Source: Nonomuraea turcica (GTDB taxonomy: Bacteria > Actinomycetota > Actinomycetes > Streptosporangiales > Streptosporangiaceae). From it: a stretch of 64,000 nucleotides of DNA. The translations under genes were made by a program, and so were the position numbers. Within the stretch, counting starts at the first letter, position 1. Every line of letters begins with the position of its first letter. The notes under the pieces are model-generated. The model did no database searches, was not told the DNA's origin, and was given only the letters and a program-made list of their open reading frames with translations. Of the stretch, positions 52,470 through 61,956 are shown in pieces. The stretch is from contig NZ_JAUZQF010000009.1 of assembly GCF_030718205.1 (NCBI RefSeq), positions 186,001-250,000 of the forward strand. The letters run 5' to 3'.

Positions 52470-53999
52470 TCAGATGTCGCGGAACGTCTCGATCCGCGCC
52501 CCCAACGCGTTCAGCCGCTCCGCCAGATCCTCATACCCCCGGTTGATCACATACACGTTCCGCAGCACCGACGTGCCCTCGCCCGCCATCATCGCCAGCA
52601 GCACCACCACCGCCGGCCGCAGCGCCGGCGGGCACATCATCTCCGCACTGCGCCACCGCGTCGGCCCCTCCACCAGCACCCGATGCGGATCCAGCAACTT
52701 CACCGACGCCCCCAGCCGCGTCAGCTCCGTCAGATAGATCGCCCGGTTGTCATACACCCAGTCGTGGATCAACGTCGACCCCTGTGCCGCCGCCGCGATC
52801 GCCGCGAAGAACGGCACATTGTCGATGTTCAGCCCGGGGAACGGCATCGGATGAATCTTGTCGATGGGGGAGACCAGCTTCGACGGCCGCACCGTCAAAT
52901 CCACCAGCCGGGTACGCCCGTTCGCCGCCGCGTACTCCCGCCCCCGGTCGTGATCGAGCCCCATCTCCTCCAAAACCGCCAGCTCGATCTCCAGGAACTC
53001 CACCGGCACCCGGCAGATCGTCAGCTCCGACGACGTCACCACCGCCGCCGCCAGCAGACTCATCGCCTCCACCGGATCCTCAGAGGGGGAGTAGTCCACA
53101 TCCCGCTCGATCACCGGCTGCCCGTGCACCGTCAGCGTCGTCGTGCCGATCCCTTCGACCCGCACCCCGAGCTGCTCCAGGAAGAAACACAGATCCTGCA
53201 CCATGTAATTGGACGAGGCGTTGCGGATCACCGTCACCCCGTCATGCCGCGCCGCCGCCAGCAACGCGTTCTCCGTCACCGTGTCACCCCGCTCGGTCAA
53301 CACGATCGGCCGCGACGGCGACACCCCCCGATCCACCCGCGCGTGATAGAACCCCCCGGTCGCCGTGATGTCCAGCCCGAAATGCTTCAACGCCGACATG
53401 TGCGGCTGCACCGTCCGCGTCCCCAGATCGCACCCGCCCGCGTACGGGATCTGGAACCGCTCCGTGCGGTGCATCAGCGGCCCCAGAAACATGATCACGC
53501 TCCGGGTACGGCGCGCCGCCTCGGTGTCCATCGCCTCCAGCTCCAGCCTCGCCGGAGGCACGATCTCCAGATCGCTGCCCTCGTTGATCCACCGCGCCCG
53601 CACCCCGATCGACGCGAGCACCTCCAGGATCCGGTACACCTCCTCGATCCGCGCCACCTTCCGCAAGATCGTCCGCCCTGAGTTCAGCAGCGACGCGCAC
53701 AGCAACGCCACGCACGCGTTCTTCGACGTCTTCACATCGATGCTGCCCGACAGCCGGCGCCCGCCCACCACCCGCAGATGCATCGGACCGGCATAACCCA
53801 GCGACACGATCTCACTGTCGAGCGCCTCACCGATCCGGGCGATCATCTCAAGACTGATGTTCTGGTTACCGCGCTCGATCCGGTTCACCGCACTCTGCGA
53901 CGTCGCCAGCGCATCCGCCAGCTGCAGCTGTGTCCAACCCCGATGCTGCCGCGCGTCCCGAATCAGCCGGCCGATCCGCACAAGATAATCATCTGCCAC
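52470..53999 (-). CDS. murA: MurA-like enolpyruvyl transferase fused to an XRE DNA-binding domain
   Basis: A 509-residue fusion. Residues 5-66 form an XRE helix-turn-helix (WTQLQLADALATSQSAVNRI, then ERGNQNISLEMIARIGEAL). From residue 73 on it is a UDP-N-acetylglucosamine 1-carboxyvinyltransferase: KTSKNACVALL (Lys93, Asn94), YAGGCDLGTRTVQPH with the catalytic-type Cys190, PFPGLNIDNVPFFAAI with the Asp, and NRGYEDLAERLNALGA. Active-site residues are kept, so it could be an enzyme, a regulator, or both. GTG 53999 gives the conserved start; GTG 54032 would overlap the palindrome. It follows the HypX-like gene. Confidence 0.88.
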   Translation of the reverse strand: MADDYLVRIGRLIRDARQHRGWTQLQLADALATSQSAVNRIERGNQNISLEMIARIGEALDSEIVSLGYAGPMHLRVVGGRRLSGSIDVKTSKNACVALLCASLLNSGRTILRKVARIEEVYRILEVLASIGVRARWINEGSDLEIVPPARLELEAMDTEAARRTRSVIMFLGPLMHRTERFQIPYAGGCDLGTRTVQPHMSALKHFGLDITATGGFYHARVDRGVSPSRPIVLTERGDTVTENALLAAARHDGVTVIRNASSNYMVQDLCFFLEQLGVRVEGIGTTTLTVHGQPVIERDVDYSPSEDPVEAMSLLAAAVVTSSELTICRVPVEFLEIELAVLEEMGLDHDRGREYAAANGRTRLVDLTVRPSKLVSPIDKIHPMPFPGLNIDNVPFFAAIAAAAQGSTLIHDWVYDNRAIYLTELTRLGASVKLLDPHRVLVEGPTRWRSAEMMCPPALRPAVVVLLAMMAGEGTSVLRNVYVINRGYEDLAERLNALGARIETFRDI

Positions 54000-54012
54000 A
54001 ACAGCAGACCAT

Positions 54013-54028
54013 ATCTCACATATGAGAT
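54013..54028. promoter_or_regulatory. Palindrome at the HypX/XRE-MurA junction
   Basis: ATCTCA-CATA-TGAGAT is an exact 6-bp inverted repeat, 14 bp upstream of the XRE-MurA start and across the end of the HypX-like gene. It is a good candidate operator for the XRE domain of the next protein. Confidence 0.55.
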
Positions 54029-55731
54029 TCACCCGCGACCGCGGGGGCCGACGCGCCGGACAACTCCCGATGACGCGCCAGATGCGCCGGAGTCGCTACC
54101 GGCCGCTCCTTGTGCACGAACGCCCGCCGTGCCGCCCGGAACCCGCTGCGGTCGTCGAACATGTCCCGGCTCATCTCCGCCAGCTCCTCAGCCCGGTAGG
54201 CATCCAGCGGCTTACGCCGCTCATCAGCCTCCCGCGCCTGCCGGCGCCCCGCCAGCAGCCGATCATACGACGGATCCACCGCCAGCCGCTCGGCATACTC
54301 CAGCACCCGCCGCTCGAACTCCAACCGCGACCCGCCCAGCATCCGATCGGCCAGCCCCAGCTCCACCGCCTCCGCCGCCCCAATCGGCAATGCCTCCTGC
54401 GTCAACCGCAGCGCCTGCTCGGCCCCCACCCGCCGCGGCAGCACATACGTCCACAACTCACTGCCGAACAACCCCATCGTCCGGTAATGCGGGTTCAGCA
54501 CCACCGCATCCCGCACCACCACCCGATCGGCGCCCAGCCCCATCATCACCCCGCCGGCACCCGCGTTACCGCCGATCGACGTCACCACCAGCTGCCGCGT
54601 ACACCCCACGATCTCCCGGCACACCGCGTTGATCGCGTTGATGTTCATCCACGCCTCCAGCTCCGGATGCCGCGCCGCCTCGATCACGTTCAGATGAACG
54701 CCGTTGGAGAACACCTCCCCACCCCGCACCACCAGCACCCGCGTATCCTGCGCCGCCGCATACCGCAGCGCCGCCGCCAGCCGCCGGCACTGCTCCGTCG
54801 ACATCGCCCCGTTGTAGAAGTCGAAACTCACCACCCCCACACCGTCACTGCGGTCATAGGTGATCTCGCTGTACCCCGGCCGCTCCGGCACCCCGGCCAC
54901 CAGCTCACCCAGCGCCATCGCGGCCGGCAACTTCACCGCGCCCTCCCGCTCCAGCCGCACGTGCCCCACCCACACCGTGCCATCCCCGGTGTGCACGAGC
55001 ACCGCGCCCTCACGCCGCGCCGCCACCCGCCCCGGCTCCCCGGCCAGCTCCGGACCCCGGTACACGTCGAACACCCGCACCGGCAGATCACACAACACCG
55101 CCCGGCCGCCCGGAGACCCATCGGCCGCCCGCACCCGCCGCACGATGTCCTCACCCGGCTCCTCCCAGGCGAACTCCCGGTCGCCATGCCGCATCGCCCG
55201 CCGCAACCGCCCCCGGACCTCGGGGGAGCGGTAATCCAGCGGCGCCGGCCGAAACGACGGATCAGCCGCCTTGATCGCCACCTCCGCGACCAGCTCCACC
55301 GCCGCATCCGACACCGGCCCGTTGTACAACGCCGACTTGCGCGGCACCCCCGAGGAGTCGCCGGCCGGCATCGCGAACATCCGATACCCCCACAGCGGGC
55401 CCGCGTCCATCTCCTCCACCGCCTGCAACGCCGTCACCCCCCACTCCGGCTCGGCCTCGGCGATCGCCCAATCCAGCGACGACGGACCTCGATCCCCGGG
55501 CGGCCCCGGATGAATGATCACCGTGCGGACGTTCCGCCACACCCGCGACGGCACCCGCTCCTTCAAGAACGGGCAGATCACCAGATCCGGCTTGGCCAGC
55601 TCCACCGCCTCGGCCATCACCTCCTGCGAGACGGCCAGTTCGACGCTCACGTCATGACCGGCCCGGCGCAGCTCCAGCCACGCGCGCTGAGTCAGGCCGT
55701 TGAAGGAGGAGCACAGCAGCAAGATACGCAA
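54016..55731 (-). CDS. hypX: HypX/HoxX-like protein (formyl-THF domain plus crotonase domain)
   Basis: A protein of about 571 residues with two domains. The N-terminal part resembles a formyl-tetrahydrofolate-binding domain: ILLLCSSFNGLTQRAWLELR, VIIHPGPPGDRGPSSLDWAI (His74), EMDAGPLWGY (Asp109). The C-terminal part (from about residue 290) is an enoyl-CoA-hydratase fold with QLVVTSIGGNAGAGGVMMGL and LNPHYRTMGLFGSELWTY. In HypX these domains make CO from formyl-THF for the iron of NiFe-hydrogenase. TTG 55731 is the likely start (GGAAAG upstream); ATG 55770 adds 13 residues. No hydrogenase gene lies in the window. Confidence 0.85.
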   Translation of the reverse strand: MRILLLCSSFNGLTQRAWLELRRAGHDVSVELAVSQEVMAEAVELAKPDLVICPFLKERVPSRVWRNVRTVIIHPGPPGDRGPSSLDWAIAEAEPEWGVTALQAVEEMDAGPLWGYRMFAMPAGDSSGVPRKSALYNGPVSDAAVELVAEVAIKAADPSFRPAPLDYRSPEVRGRLRRAMRHGDREFAWEEPGEDIVRRVRAADGSPGGRAVLCDLPVRVFDVYRGPELAGEPGRVAARREGAVLVHTGDGTVWVGHVRLEREGAVKLPAAMALGELVAGVPERPGYSEITYDRSDGVGVVSFDFYNGAMSTEQCRRLAAALRYAAAQDTRVLVVRGGEVFSNGVHLNVIEAARHPELEAWMNINAINAVCREIVGCTRQLVVTSIGGNAGAGGVMMGLGADRVVVRDAVVLNPHYRTMGLFGSELWTYVLPRRVGAEQALRLTQEALPIGAAEAVELGLADRMLGGSRLEFERRVLEYAERLAVDPSYDRLLAGRRQAREADERRKPLDAYRAEELAEMSRDMFDDRSGFRAARRAFVHKERPVATPAHLARHRELSGASAPAVAGESHM

Positions 55732-56322
55732 CGCCAGACTTCTTTCCAGGAGAGCGGGGGAGAGGGGCAATGATCACGGGCACGCACACGGGTCTAACCT
55801 GCCGCCGCAGGCCGGTCCCACCGGCCCCGGCCATTTACGGCAGTCCCATAAGGCCCATACATGCATCGATGCTGACACGAAAAACACACTGCTGCTGACA
55901 CTTCACCGCAAAAAGCCCGCCCGATCAGCCCCACTTGACCCGCTTTGCCCAAAAGATCCCCTGAGGAGGGCCGGCATCATCGCCCCACGCGCCCGGCCGC
56001 TCCGGGACGATCCGGCAGGCCCGATAGCCGCAGCCGCAGAAACCGATGGCCGATGAGATCGCAGGAGCAAACGGCCCGGCCGGCAAGCGGCGGTGCCGCC
56101 CGCCCTGTGGCGAGGGCACCGGTCATGGTGATCAGACGCGGTGCCGGCGGGTGGCGCCAGACCGACCCGGGTCGGGCACGCCCGTCGTCACGGTGCGGCC
56201 AGAGCTCGCCAAGGCGATGAAGCACGCTCGCACGATCAAGGCGGCGCCACCGGGGACCCGTGGCCGCCGTTCAGCGTTCCCCACGTCGTCGGGGTTGCCG
56301 GGGCCCTGGGTTCGCCTCTCGG
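55732..56322. other. 591-bp gap between two operons
   Basis: No supported gene; frames are short and lack family features. It contains the promoter of the HypX/MurA unit on one side and the 3' end of the response-regulator gene on the other. No strong terminator hairpin was seen. Confidence 0.4.
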
Positions 56323-57003
56323 TCATGACCGGTGTCCGTCTCCCGGCGTCACCAGTCCGGACTCGTACGCGTGGATCACCAGATGGACCCGCGTGGTGAC
56401 ATCGAGCTTGGTGAGCAGCCTGCTGACGTACGTCTTGACCGTCGCCGCCCCGATGAACAGCCGCTCGGCGATGTCCCCATTGGACAACCCCTGAGCGACG
56501 AGTCGCAACACGTCGGCCTCCCTGTCGGTCAGCCCGGGCAGGTCCCGGCCGGCGGCCACGACGGGCGGCGTGACCGCGAACGCCTCGATGAGCCGGCGCG
56601 CGATCGACGGCGACAGCAGCGCGTCCCCCTCAGCAGCCACCCGCACCGCCCGCAGCAGCTCGGCCGGCGGCGTGTCCTTCAGCAGGAACCCCACGGCCCC
56701 CGCCCGCAACGCCCCGAAGACGTATTCGTCCAGCCCGAACGTCGTCAGCACCACGATCTTCGTCAGTGCGCACGCCGGATCACCGGTGATCCGGCGGGTC
56801 GCCTCGATGCCGTCCAGCACCGGCATCCGCACGTCCATCAGCACCACGTCCGGCCGGGTGGCCCGGACCAGCCGAACCGCCTCCTCACCCTGCCCTGCCT
56901 CGCCGACGACCTCCAGATCGGGAGTGGCCGCCAGAAGGGCGACAAATCCGGCCCGTACCAGCTCCTGGTCGTCGACCACCGCGACCCGCAGCGACGTCGT
57001 CAT
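56323..57003 (-). CDS. NarL/LuxR-type response regulator
   Basis: A 226-residue regulator. The receiver domain has the acidic pair in VAVVDDQELVRAGF, the phosphorylated Asp in VVLMDVRMPVLDG, and Lys in FLLKDTPPAEL. The C-terminus is a LuxR helix-turn-helix (LTDREADVLRLVAQGLSNGD, AAVKTYVS-like TVKTYVSRLLTKL). Its ATG overlaps the kinase stop (ATGA at 57000-57003), so the kinase is translated first. The divergent membrane-protein gene at 59173 is a likely target. Confidence 0.92.
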   Translation of the reverse strand: MTTSLRVAVVDDQELVRAGFVALLAATPDLEVVGEAGQGEEAVRLVRATRPDVVLMDVRMPVLDGIEATRRITGDPACALTKIVVLTTFGLDEYVFGALRAGAVGFLLKDTPPAELLRAVRVAAEGDALLSPSIARRLIEAFAVTPPVVAAGRDLPGLTDREADVLRLVAQGLSNGDIAERLFIGAATVKTYVSRLLTKLDVTTRVHLVIHAYESGLVTPGDGHRS

Positions 57004-58976
57004 GGGCTCACCCGTTCCCTGCCGGCGGACAGCGTGGCACGGACGCTGAAGCCGCCGCCCGGCCGCGGCCCCGTCTCCAACGTCCCGTCGAACAGTGCCA
57101 CGCGTTCCCCCATCCCCACCAGTCCGAACCCGCCCCGGCCCACCGGTGAACCCGGTCCGTCGTCGTCGACCCGAATGTCGATGAGTCCCTCAGCCGCCCG
57201 CACGCCGACCGTCACCGCGCTGCCCGGCGCGTGCTTACGGGCATTGGTGAGTGCTTCCTGCACCACCCGGTAGACGGTCAGCCGCAGGCTCTGCGGCGCG
57301 TCCGCCACCGACGGGTCGATCTCCAGCGTGATCGGGCCGTGGGAGGCCCGGTGCACCGAGGCCAGCAGCTCCAGCTCCGCCAGCCCCGGCGCCGGCGCGA
57401 GGCTGGCCGCCGCCGGGTCCGGCTGCAGCAGGTGCAGCATGCGGCGCAGATCGTCCATGGCGGTATGCGCCGCATCCTCGATGGCCGTGAGCGCAGGCGC
57501 CACCCGCTCCGGATGGGAGGTGATGAGGTGCCCGGCGACACCGGACTGGACGGCGATGACCGACAACGTGTGCGAGACCACGTCGTGCAGCTCCCGCGCG
57601 ATGCGCAGCCGCTCCTCCACGACCGCCCGTTCGGCCTCCCGGGCCTGCCGCCACTCGGCCTCCAGCGCCAGCTCGACCGCGTGGTCCATGGCCAGCCGCC
57701 GGTGCCTGGCATACCGGCCGAGCGCCCACACGACGGTGACGGCGGCCACGGTGACCAGGGCGAGCGGATGGTCGAAGTACGGGGCACGCAGCAGGGCCAG
57801 CACGCCCATCCCGGCGTAGACCAGGGCCAGGCCCGCCACCGCGACCGGGCGTCGCCGTCCGGTCGCGACCGTGTACAGCGCGATCAGCATGCACAACGGG
57901 GTCAGCCCGCCGTTCCAGCCGAGCGCCGCGATCGTGAAGGCCGACACCACCACCACGCCCAGCACGCCCATCGGGAAGCGGCGCCGCAGCGTCAGCGGCA
58001 GCCCCGCGCCCAGTGCGAGCAGCACCAGCCACGCGTCGGGCTCGCGGTAGGTGTAGGTGTCGGTCGGGTCCTTCGTGAGCACGCCGGCCACCGCCACCGC
58101 GGCCACCCCCAGCCCGAGCAGCAGGTCGAGCAGCCGCTCCCGCCGACCGGGAACGGCAGCGCCATCGTGACGGGGACGGGCCGGCCCGTCCAGTTCGGGG
58201 GACGGCACGCGCAGCAGGCCCAGCATGCGCCGCAGATCCTCCAGCGCGGCCCGGCCGGCCTCCTCGATCGCCGACAGCGCCGGCCCCGCCTGATCCGGCC
58301 GCTCGCCGGCCAGGTGCCGGGCGACGGCGGACTGCACGGTGATGACCGACAGCGTGTGGGAGACGATGTCGTGCAGGTCGCCGACGATCCGCAACCGTTC
58401 GGCGAAGACCGCCTGCTCCACCGCCAGCGCCCGGCTCCGCTCGGCCTCCACCGCCTGCGCCAGCGCCTCCTGCCGGCCGAGCCGCCAGCGGCGCACGGAC
58501 AACCCCAGCGCCCAGGCCACCACGAAAAACCCGGACTCGGGCACGGTCGCCGCCGACCACAGGTCCGGCGACCGTACCACCATGACCCCGATCGCCGCGG
58601 CGTAGGCGGCCACCAGGCACGCAAGCGACACCGGCACGGGACGCCAGGCGGCCACCGCGTACAGGGCGAACAACACGCACACGCCGATCAGCCCCGGATC
58701 CAGCCCTTGCCACTCGACGAAGGTGTTGGCCGCGAGCGTGACGGCGTACACGGCCACCGGCCACCGCCTGCGCACCGCGAGCACCAGCCCCGCCGCCAGT
58801 GCCGTCACCACCATCGCGGCATCCGGCTCGGGCTGCGGGAAAGCCGACGCCGGATCGAAGGTGAAGACATCGCTGACGGTCAAGGCGGCCAGGGCCAGCG
58901 CGAGCAGCAGGTCCAGCAACCGCTCCCGCAGCGGCAGCGCCTCCGCCTGCCGCACGCCCGCCGCCGCCGCACTCAT
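57000..58976 (-). CDS. NarL-type sensor kinase with tandem-duplicated sensor/DHp halves
   Basis: A 658-residue histidine kinase made of two similar halves. Residues 18-260 have membrane helices and a HisKA_3 dimerisation domain with His202 (LRIVGDLHDIVSHTLSVITV). Residues 280-518 repeat the same plan with His464 (LRIARELHDVVSHTLSVIAV); RERLLDLLL occurs at both starts. Only the second half has a HATPase domain (VVQEALTNARKHAPG, VDDDGPGSPVGRGG). So one ATP domain serves two phosphoacceptor helices. Start is ATG 58976. It is coupled to the response regulator. Confidence 0.92.
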   Translation of the reverse strand: MSAAAAGVRQAEALPLRERLLDLLLALALAALTVSDVFTFDPASAFPQPEPDAAMVVTALAAGLVLAVRRRWPVAVYAVTLAANTFVEWQGLDPGLIGVCVLFALYAVAAWRPVPVSLACLVAAYAAAIGVMVVRSPDLWSAATVPESGFFVVAWALGLSVRRWRLGRQEALAQAVEAERSRALAVEQAVFAERLRIVGDLHDIVSHTLSVITVQSAVARHLAGERPDQAGPALSAIEEAGRAALEDLRRMLGLLRVPSPELDGPARPRHDGAAVPGRRERLLDLLLGLGVAAVAVAGVLTKDPTDTYTYREPDAWLVLLALGAGLPLTLRRRFPMGVLGVVVVSAFTIAALGWNGGLTPLCMLIALYTVATGRRRPVAVAGLALVYAGMGVLALLRAPYFDHPLALVTVAAVTVVWALGRYARHRRLAMDHAVELALEAEWRQAREAERAVVEERLRIARELHDVVSHTLSVIAVQSGVAGHLITSHPERVAPALTAIEDAAHTAMDDLRRMLHLLQPDPAAASLAPAPGLAELELLASVHRASHGPITLEIDPSVADAPQSLRLTVYRVVQEALTNARKHAPGSAVTVGVRAAEGLIDIRVDDDGPGSPVGRGGFGLVGMGERVALFDGTLETGPRPGGGFSVRATLSAGRERVSP

Positions 58977-59172
58977 GATCGCAGGGTACGGCCCGGCAGC
59001 CCGGCCACGATACCGCCGAGCGGGGGACGCGCCTCCTTCCCCCGCACGACGGTAGGCGCCCCGCAGATCCGCCGCCCGGGGGAACCCCCCGATCAGCCGG
59101 CAGGCCGCTGACCGGCACGCCGCAGAAGCGCACTCTGGCTGACGACGCCACCAACCCTCCCGGAGGAAGCCG

Positions 59173-59763
59173 ATGTCCACGACCTCGCACGACCCGCAAG
59201 CCCCATCAAGCCGCGTCCTCACCCCCCACTTCGCCGTCATCGCCGGCGGCCTCATCGGCGCGACCGGCGCGGCCGCCTACATCTCCAGCTTCTTCCTGCT
59301 GTCCGACCTCAGCGGCCGCGAGGCCGTCCGCAGCCCGCTGTGCGTGACCGCCAACGTGCTGATCACGATCGGCTTCGTCACGCTGGCCCTCGCCCTGCCC
59401 GCGCTCACCCGCCCCGCCACGATGCCCCGCTGGGTCACGGTCACCGCGGGTCTGGGCTGCGCGTTCCTCGCCGCGGCCGCGTGGGCGATGGCGACGTTCG
59501 GCGCCGACGTCGCCGGCACGGTCACCGACGCCCAGTGGGACAGCCCCGGTCTGCTGGCCCTCGCGGGCCTGATCCCCAAGATGGTGCTCTGCGGGCTCGG
59601 CTTCGCCGCGCTCGCCGTCGCCGGCTGGAAAGGCCGCGGCATCTCGCGAGGGGCGTGCGTCCTGCTCATCCTCGCCGCGCTGGCCGCCGTGCTGCTCCCG
59701 CCGCACCAGCCCGCCGCCCTCCTCGGCGGCCTGGCCCTGGCCTGGGCCGCCAAGTCCGCCTGA
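59173..59763 (+). CDS. Membrane protein, possible target of the kinase/regulator pair
   Basis: A 196-residue protein with five to six hydrophobic helices (FAVIAGGLIGATGAAAYIS, TANVLITIGFVTLALALP, TVTAGLGCAFLAAAAWAMA, GACVLLILAALAAVLLP and others). No family is recognised with certainty; it resembles small multi-helix proteins of unknown function found near NarL-type two-component systems. GGAGGAAG precedes the ATG by 6 bases. It is divergent from the sensor kinase with 196 bp between. Confidence 0.75.
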   Translation: MSTTSHDPQAPSSRVLTPHFAVIAGGLIGATGAAAYISSFFLLSDLSGREAVRSPLCVTANVLITIGFVTLALALPALTRPATMPRWVTVTAGLGCAFLAAAAWAMATFGADVAGTVTDAQWDSPGLLALAGLIPKMVLCGLGFAALAVAGWKGRGISRGACVLLILAALAAVLLPPHQPAALLGGLALAWAAKSA

Positions 59764-59906
59764 TCCCGCCACCTGCACGAGTCCGTACACGACGCAAGGC
59801 CGGCATGGTCACCACAGCTGTTCGAGGCGCCCTCACCGTCGCCTTGGCCGCCACCGCCGCCCTCGCCACAGTTTCCGACGGTACGTCCGATGGGGACAGA
59901 CCTCGC

Positions 59907-61058
59907 ATGGACGACATGTGGGACGTGGCGATCGTGGGAGCGGGACCGGCAGGCTCGGCGGCGGCGCTGCGGGCCACGCAACTACGCCCGGAACTGCGCG
60001 TGCTCCTGCTGGACAGAGCCGACTTCCCCCGCGACAAGCCGTGCGGCGACGGCATCGCCGCCCACGGACGCGACGAACTGGCCCTGCTCGGGCTGCCCGC
60101 GCTCATCGACGACTACCGGCCCACTCCCCGCCTGACCGTGGTCTCGCCAGGCGGGGTGCGGGTCTCCGCCGAGGCCGCACGACCCAATCACGTGGTGCCG
60201 CGCCGGGTGTTCGACGCCCGCCTGGTGGCCGCCGCACAGGCCAGGGGAGTCGAGGTACGCCGCCACCGCGTCAAGGATCTCACCTTCGACGGGTCCGGCG
60301 TGGTCATCGACGGGCGGCTGCGCGCCCGTACGGTGGTGGCCGCCGACGGAGCCGGCTCGGTCGTGCGCCGCCTGATCGGCCTGGCCGCCCCCGCCGACAA
60401 GCACACCGCCATCGCCGTACGCGGCTACGCCGACGTGCCCGAGGAAGACGATGTCCAGCTCATCGCCATGCAAAAGGCGGGCTGGCCGGCGTACGCGTGG
60501 TCGTTCCCCATCGGCGACGGCACCGCGAACGTCGGCTTCGGCATGCTCCTGCCCCGGCTGCGCGCGGCAGGGGCACCCGGACGTCAGGTGCTGCACGGCA
60601 GGCTCGCCGAACTGCTGCCCGACCGGCCCGCCCGCGACCTGCGCGCCCACCACCTGCCACTCTCGACCGGCCGGCCGGCGCCCGGAGCCGGCCGCGTCCT
60701 GCTCGCCGGCGACGCCGCCGGGCTGATCAACCCGCTCACCGGCGAGGGCATCTACTACGCGCTGCTGTCCGGGCGGCTGGCGGCCGAGGCGGCCGTGGAG
60801 TCGCCGGGCGATCCGCTGACCCTGTACCGGGACAAGCTGCGCGGGGCACTCGGACGGCACCTGCACACCACCGACGCGCTGGCCAGACTGGCCCAGTACC
60901 CCGGTTTCATCGACGCGGCCATCGAGACCGCCGCGCGCCGCAAAGAGGTGTTCGACCTGCTCGTCGACGTGGGGCTCGGGGCCGGGACCGTGCCAGCGCC
61001 GCTCGCGCTGGCCGTGGGGATGCGGTGGCTGCACCGATCCCTGCGCCCCGGGCGGTGA
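59907..61058 (+). CDS. Geranylgeranyl-reductase-type flavoprotein
   Basis: A 383-residue FAD-dependent oxidoreductase. The N-terminal DVAIVGAGPAGSAAALRATQ is the dinucleotide motif, DKPCGDGIAAHG is the family-specific CG(D/E)G motif, and GRVLLAGDAAGLINPLTGEG is the second FAD motif. The family reduces prenyl chains or hydroxylates aromatic rings. ATG 59907 is chosen because the FAD motif starts 6 residues later; ATG 59804-59806 would add 34 residues without a role. It is convergent with the UbiA gene and belongs to the prenylation/polyketide cluster. Confidence 0.88.
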   Translation: MDDMWDVAIVGAGPAGSAAALRATQLRPELRVLLLDRADFPRDKPCGDGIAAHGRDELALLGLPALIDDYRPTPRLTVVSPGGVRVSAEAARPNHVVPRRVFDARLVAAAQARGVEVRRHRVKDLTFDGSGVVIDGRLRARTVVAADGAGSVVRRLIGLAAPADKHTAIAVRGYADVPEEDDVQLIAMQKAGWPAYAWSFPIGDGTANVGFGMLLPRLRAAGAPGRQVLHGRLAELLPDRPARDLRAHHLPLSTGRPAPGAGRVLLAGDAAGLINPLTGEGIYYALLSGRLAAEAAVESPGDPLTLYRDKLRGALGRHLHTTDALARLAQYPGFIDAAIETAARRKEVFDLLVDVGLGAGTVPAPLALAVGMRWLHRSLRPGR

Positions 61059-61080
61059 ACGGGGCGTGAGGCCATGCGGG

Positions 61081-61956
61081 TCACGCGGTGAGCGAGGCGC
61101 CCCCGGCGACCAGCAGGATCACATCCACGCCCGCCACGGCGACGGCCGTGACGAACGGCACCCGCGCGGACCTGGCGGCCAGCAGCAACCCCATGGCCGC
61201 CAGAGCCGAGGCGGCGGCCACGGCCAGCCAGCCCGCCACGCCGGCGGCGGCACCTGCGGGCCCGAAAACGAGCAGGCACGTGGCGGCCAGCAGCGGCACC
61301 GGCACCAGGAGCCGCACGCGGGCCGCGCCCATGCGCTGCGGCCAGCCGCGCACACCGCTGTCCAGGTCGCCCGCGATATCCGGCAGCACGTTGGCCAGGT
61401 GCGCGCCCACACCGAGCAGCGCGGCCGCCGCGACCGCCCACCACGCCGGCCACAGCTCACCAGGCAGGCCCAGCGTCACGAAGGCCGGCAGCACACCGAA
61501 CCCCACGGCGTACGGCGCCCACGACAGGACAGTCGCCTTCAGCCCGACGTCGTACCCCCAGGCCGCCAGCACCCCCACGAGGTGCAGCCCGCCCGCCCAC
61601 CAGCCGGAGGCCAGCGACAACGGCACACAGCAGGCCAGGGCCACAACAGCGGCGATCCAGACGGCACGCACGCTCACCGCGCCACTCGCGACAGGCTTGC
61701 CCGCCCGCCCGGCCGCCGCGTCCCGCCCGGCGTCGATCGCGTCATTGCACCAGCCGATCGACAACTGCCCCGCCAGCACGGCCGCACCCGCCAGCACACA
61801 CCCGCCCACGTCGCGCCCCGAAGCCACGGCCAGCGCGGTGACCAGAGCCGTCACGGCCGCGGTCGGGCCGGGATGGCACGCGCGCACCAGCCCGGCGGCC
61901 AGCCGCCCCGGCCCCACCACGGCGGCGGCCCCGGGGCCGGGGTCAGGGTCGGTCAC
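61081..61956 (-). CDS. UbiA-family prenyltransferase
   Basis: A 291-residue membrane enzyme with eight or nine hydrophobic helices. The first Asp-rich motif is GWCNDAIDAGRDA and the second is NVLPDIAGDLDSGV; both bind the Mg-prenyl diphosphate. It joins a prenyl chain to an aromatic acceptor or acts as a cyclase. GTG 61956 lies 8 bases after TACGAT, so it may be leaderless. It is divergent from the type III PKS gene, and a prenylated PKS product is a reasonable inference. Confidence 0.88.
   Translation of the reverse strand: MTDPDPGPGAAAVVGPGRLAAGLVRACHPGPTAAVTALVTALAVASGRDVGGCVLAGAAVLAGQLSIGWCNDAIDAGRDAAAGRAGKPVASGAVSVRAVWIAAVVALACCVPLSLASGWWAGGLHLVGVLAAWGYDVGLKATVLSWAPYAVGFGVLPAFVTLGLPGELWPAWWAVAAAALLGVGAHLANVLPDIAGDLDSGVRGWPQRMGAARVRLLVPVPLLAATCLLVFGPAGAAAGVAGWLAVAAASALAAMGLLLAARSARVPFVTAVAVAGVDVILLVAGGASLTA

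Noticed and set aside
52401..55773. Plus-strand frames of 426 to 583 codons
   Set aside because: They are antisense to XRE-MurA and the HypX-like gene and are dominated by Arg, His and Pro.
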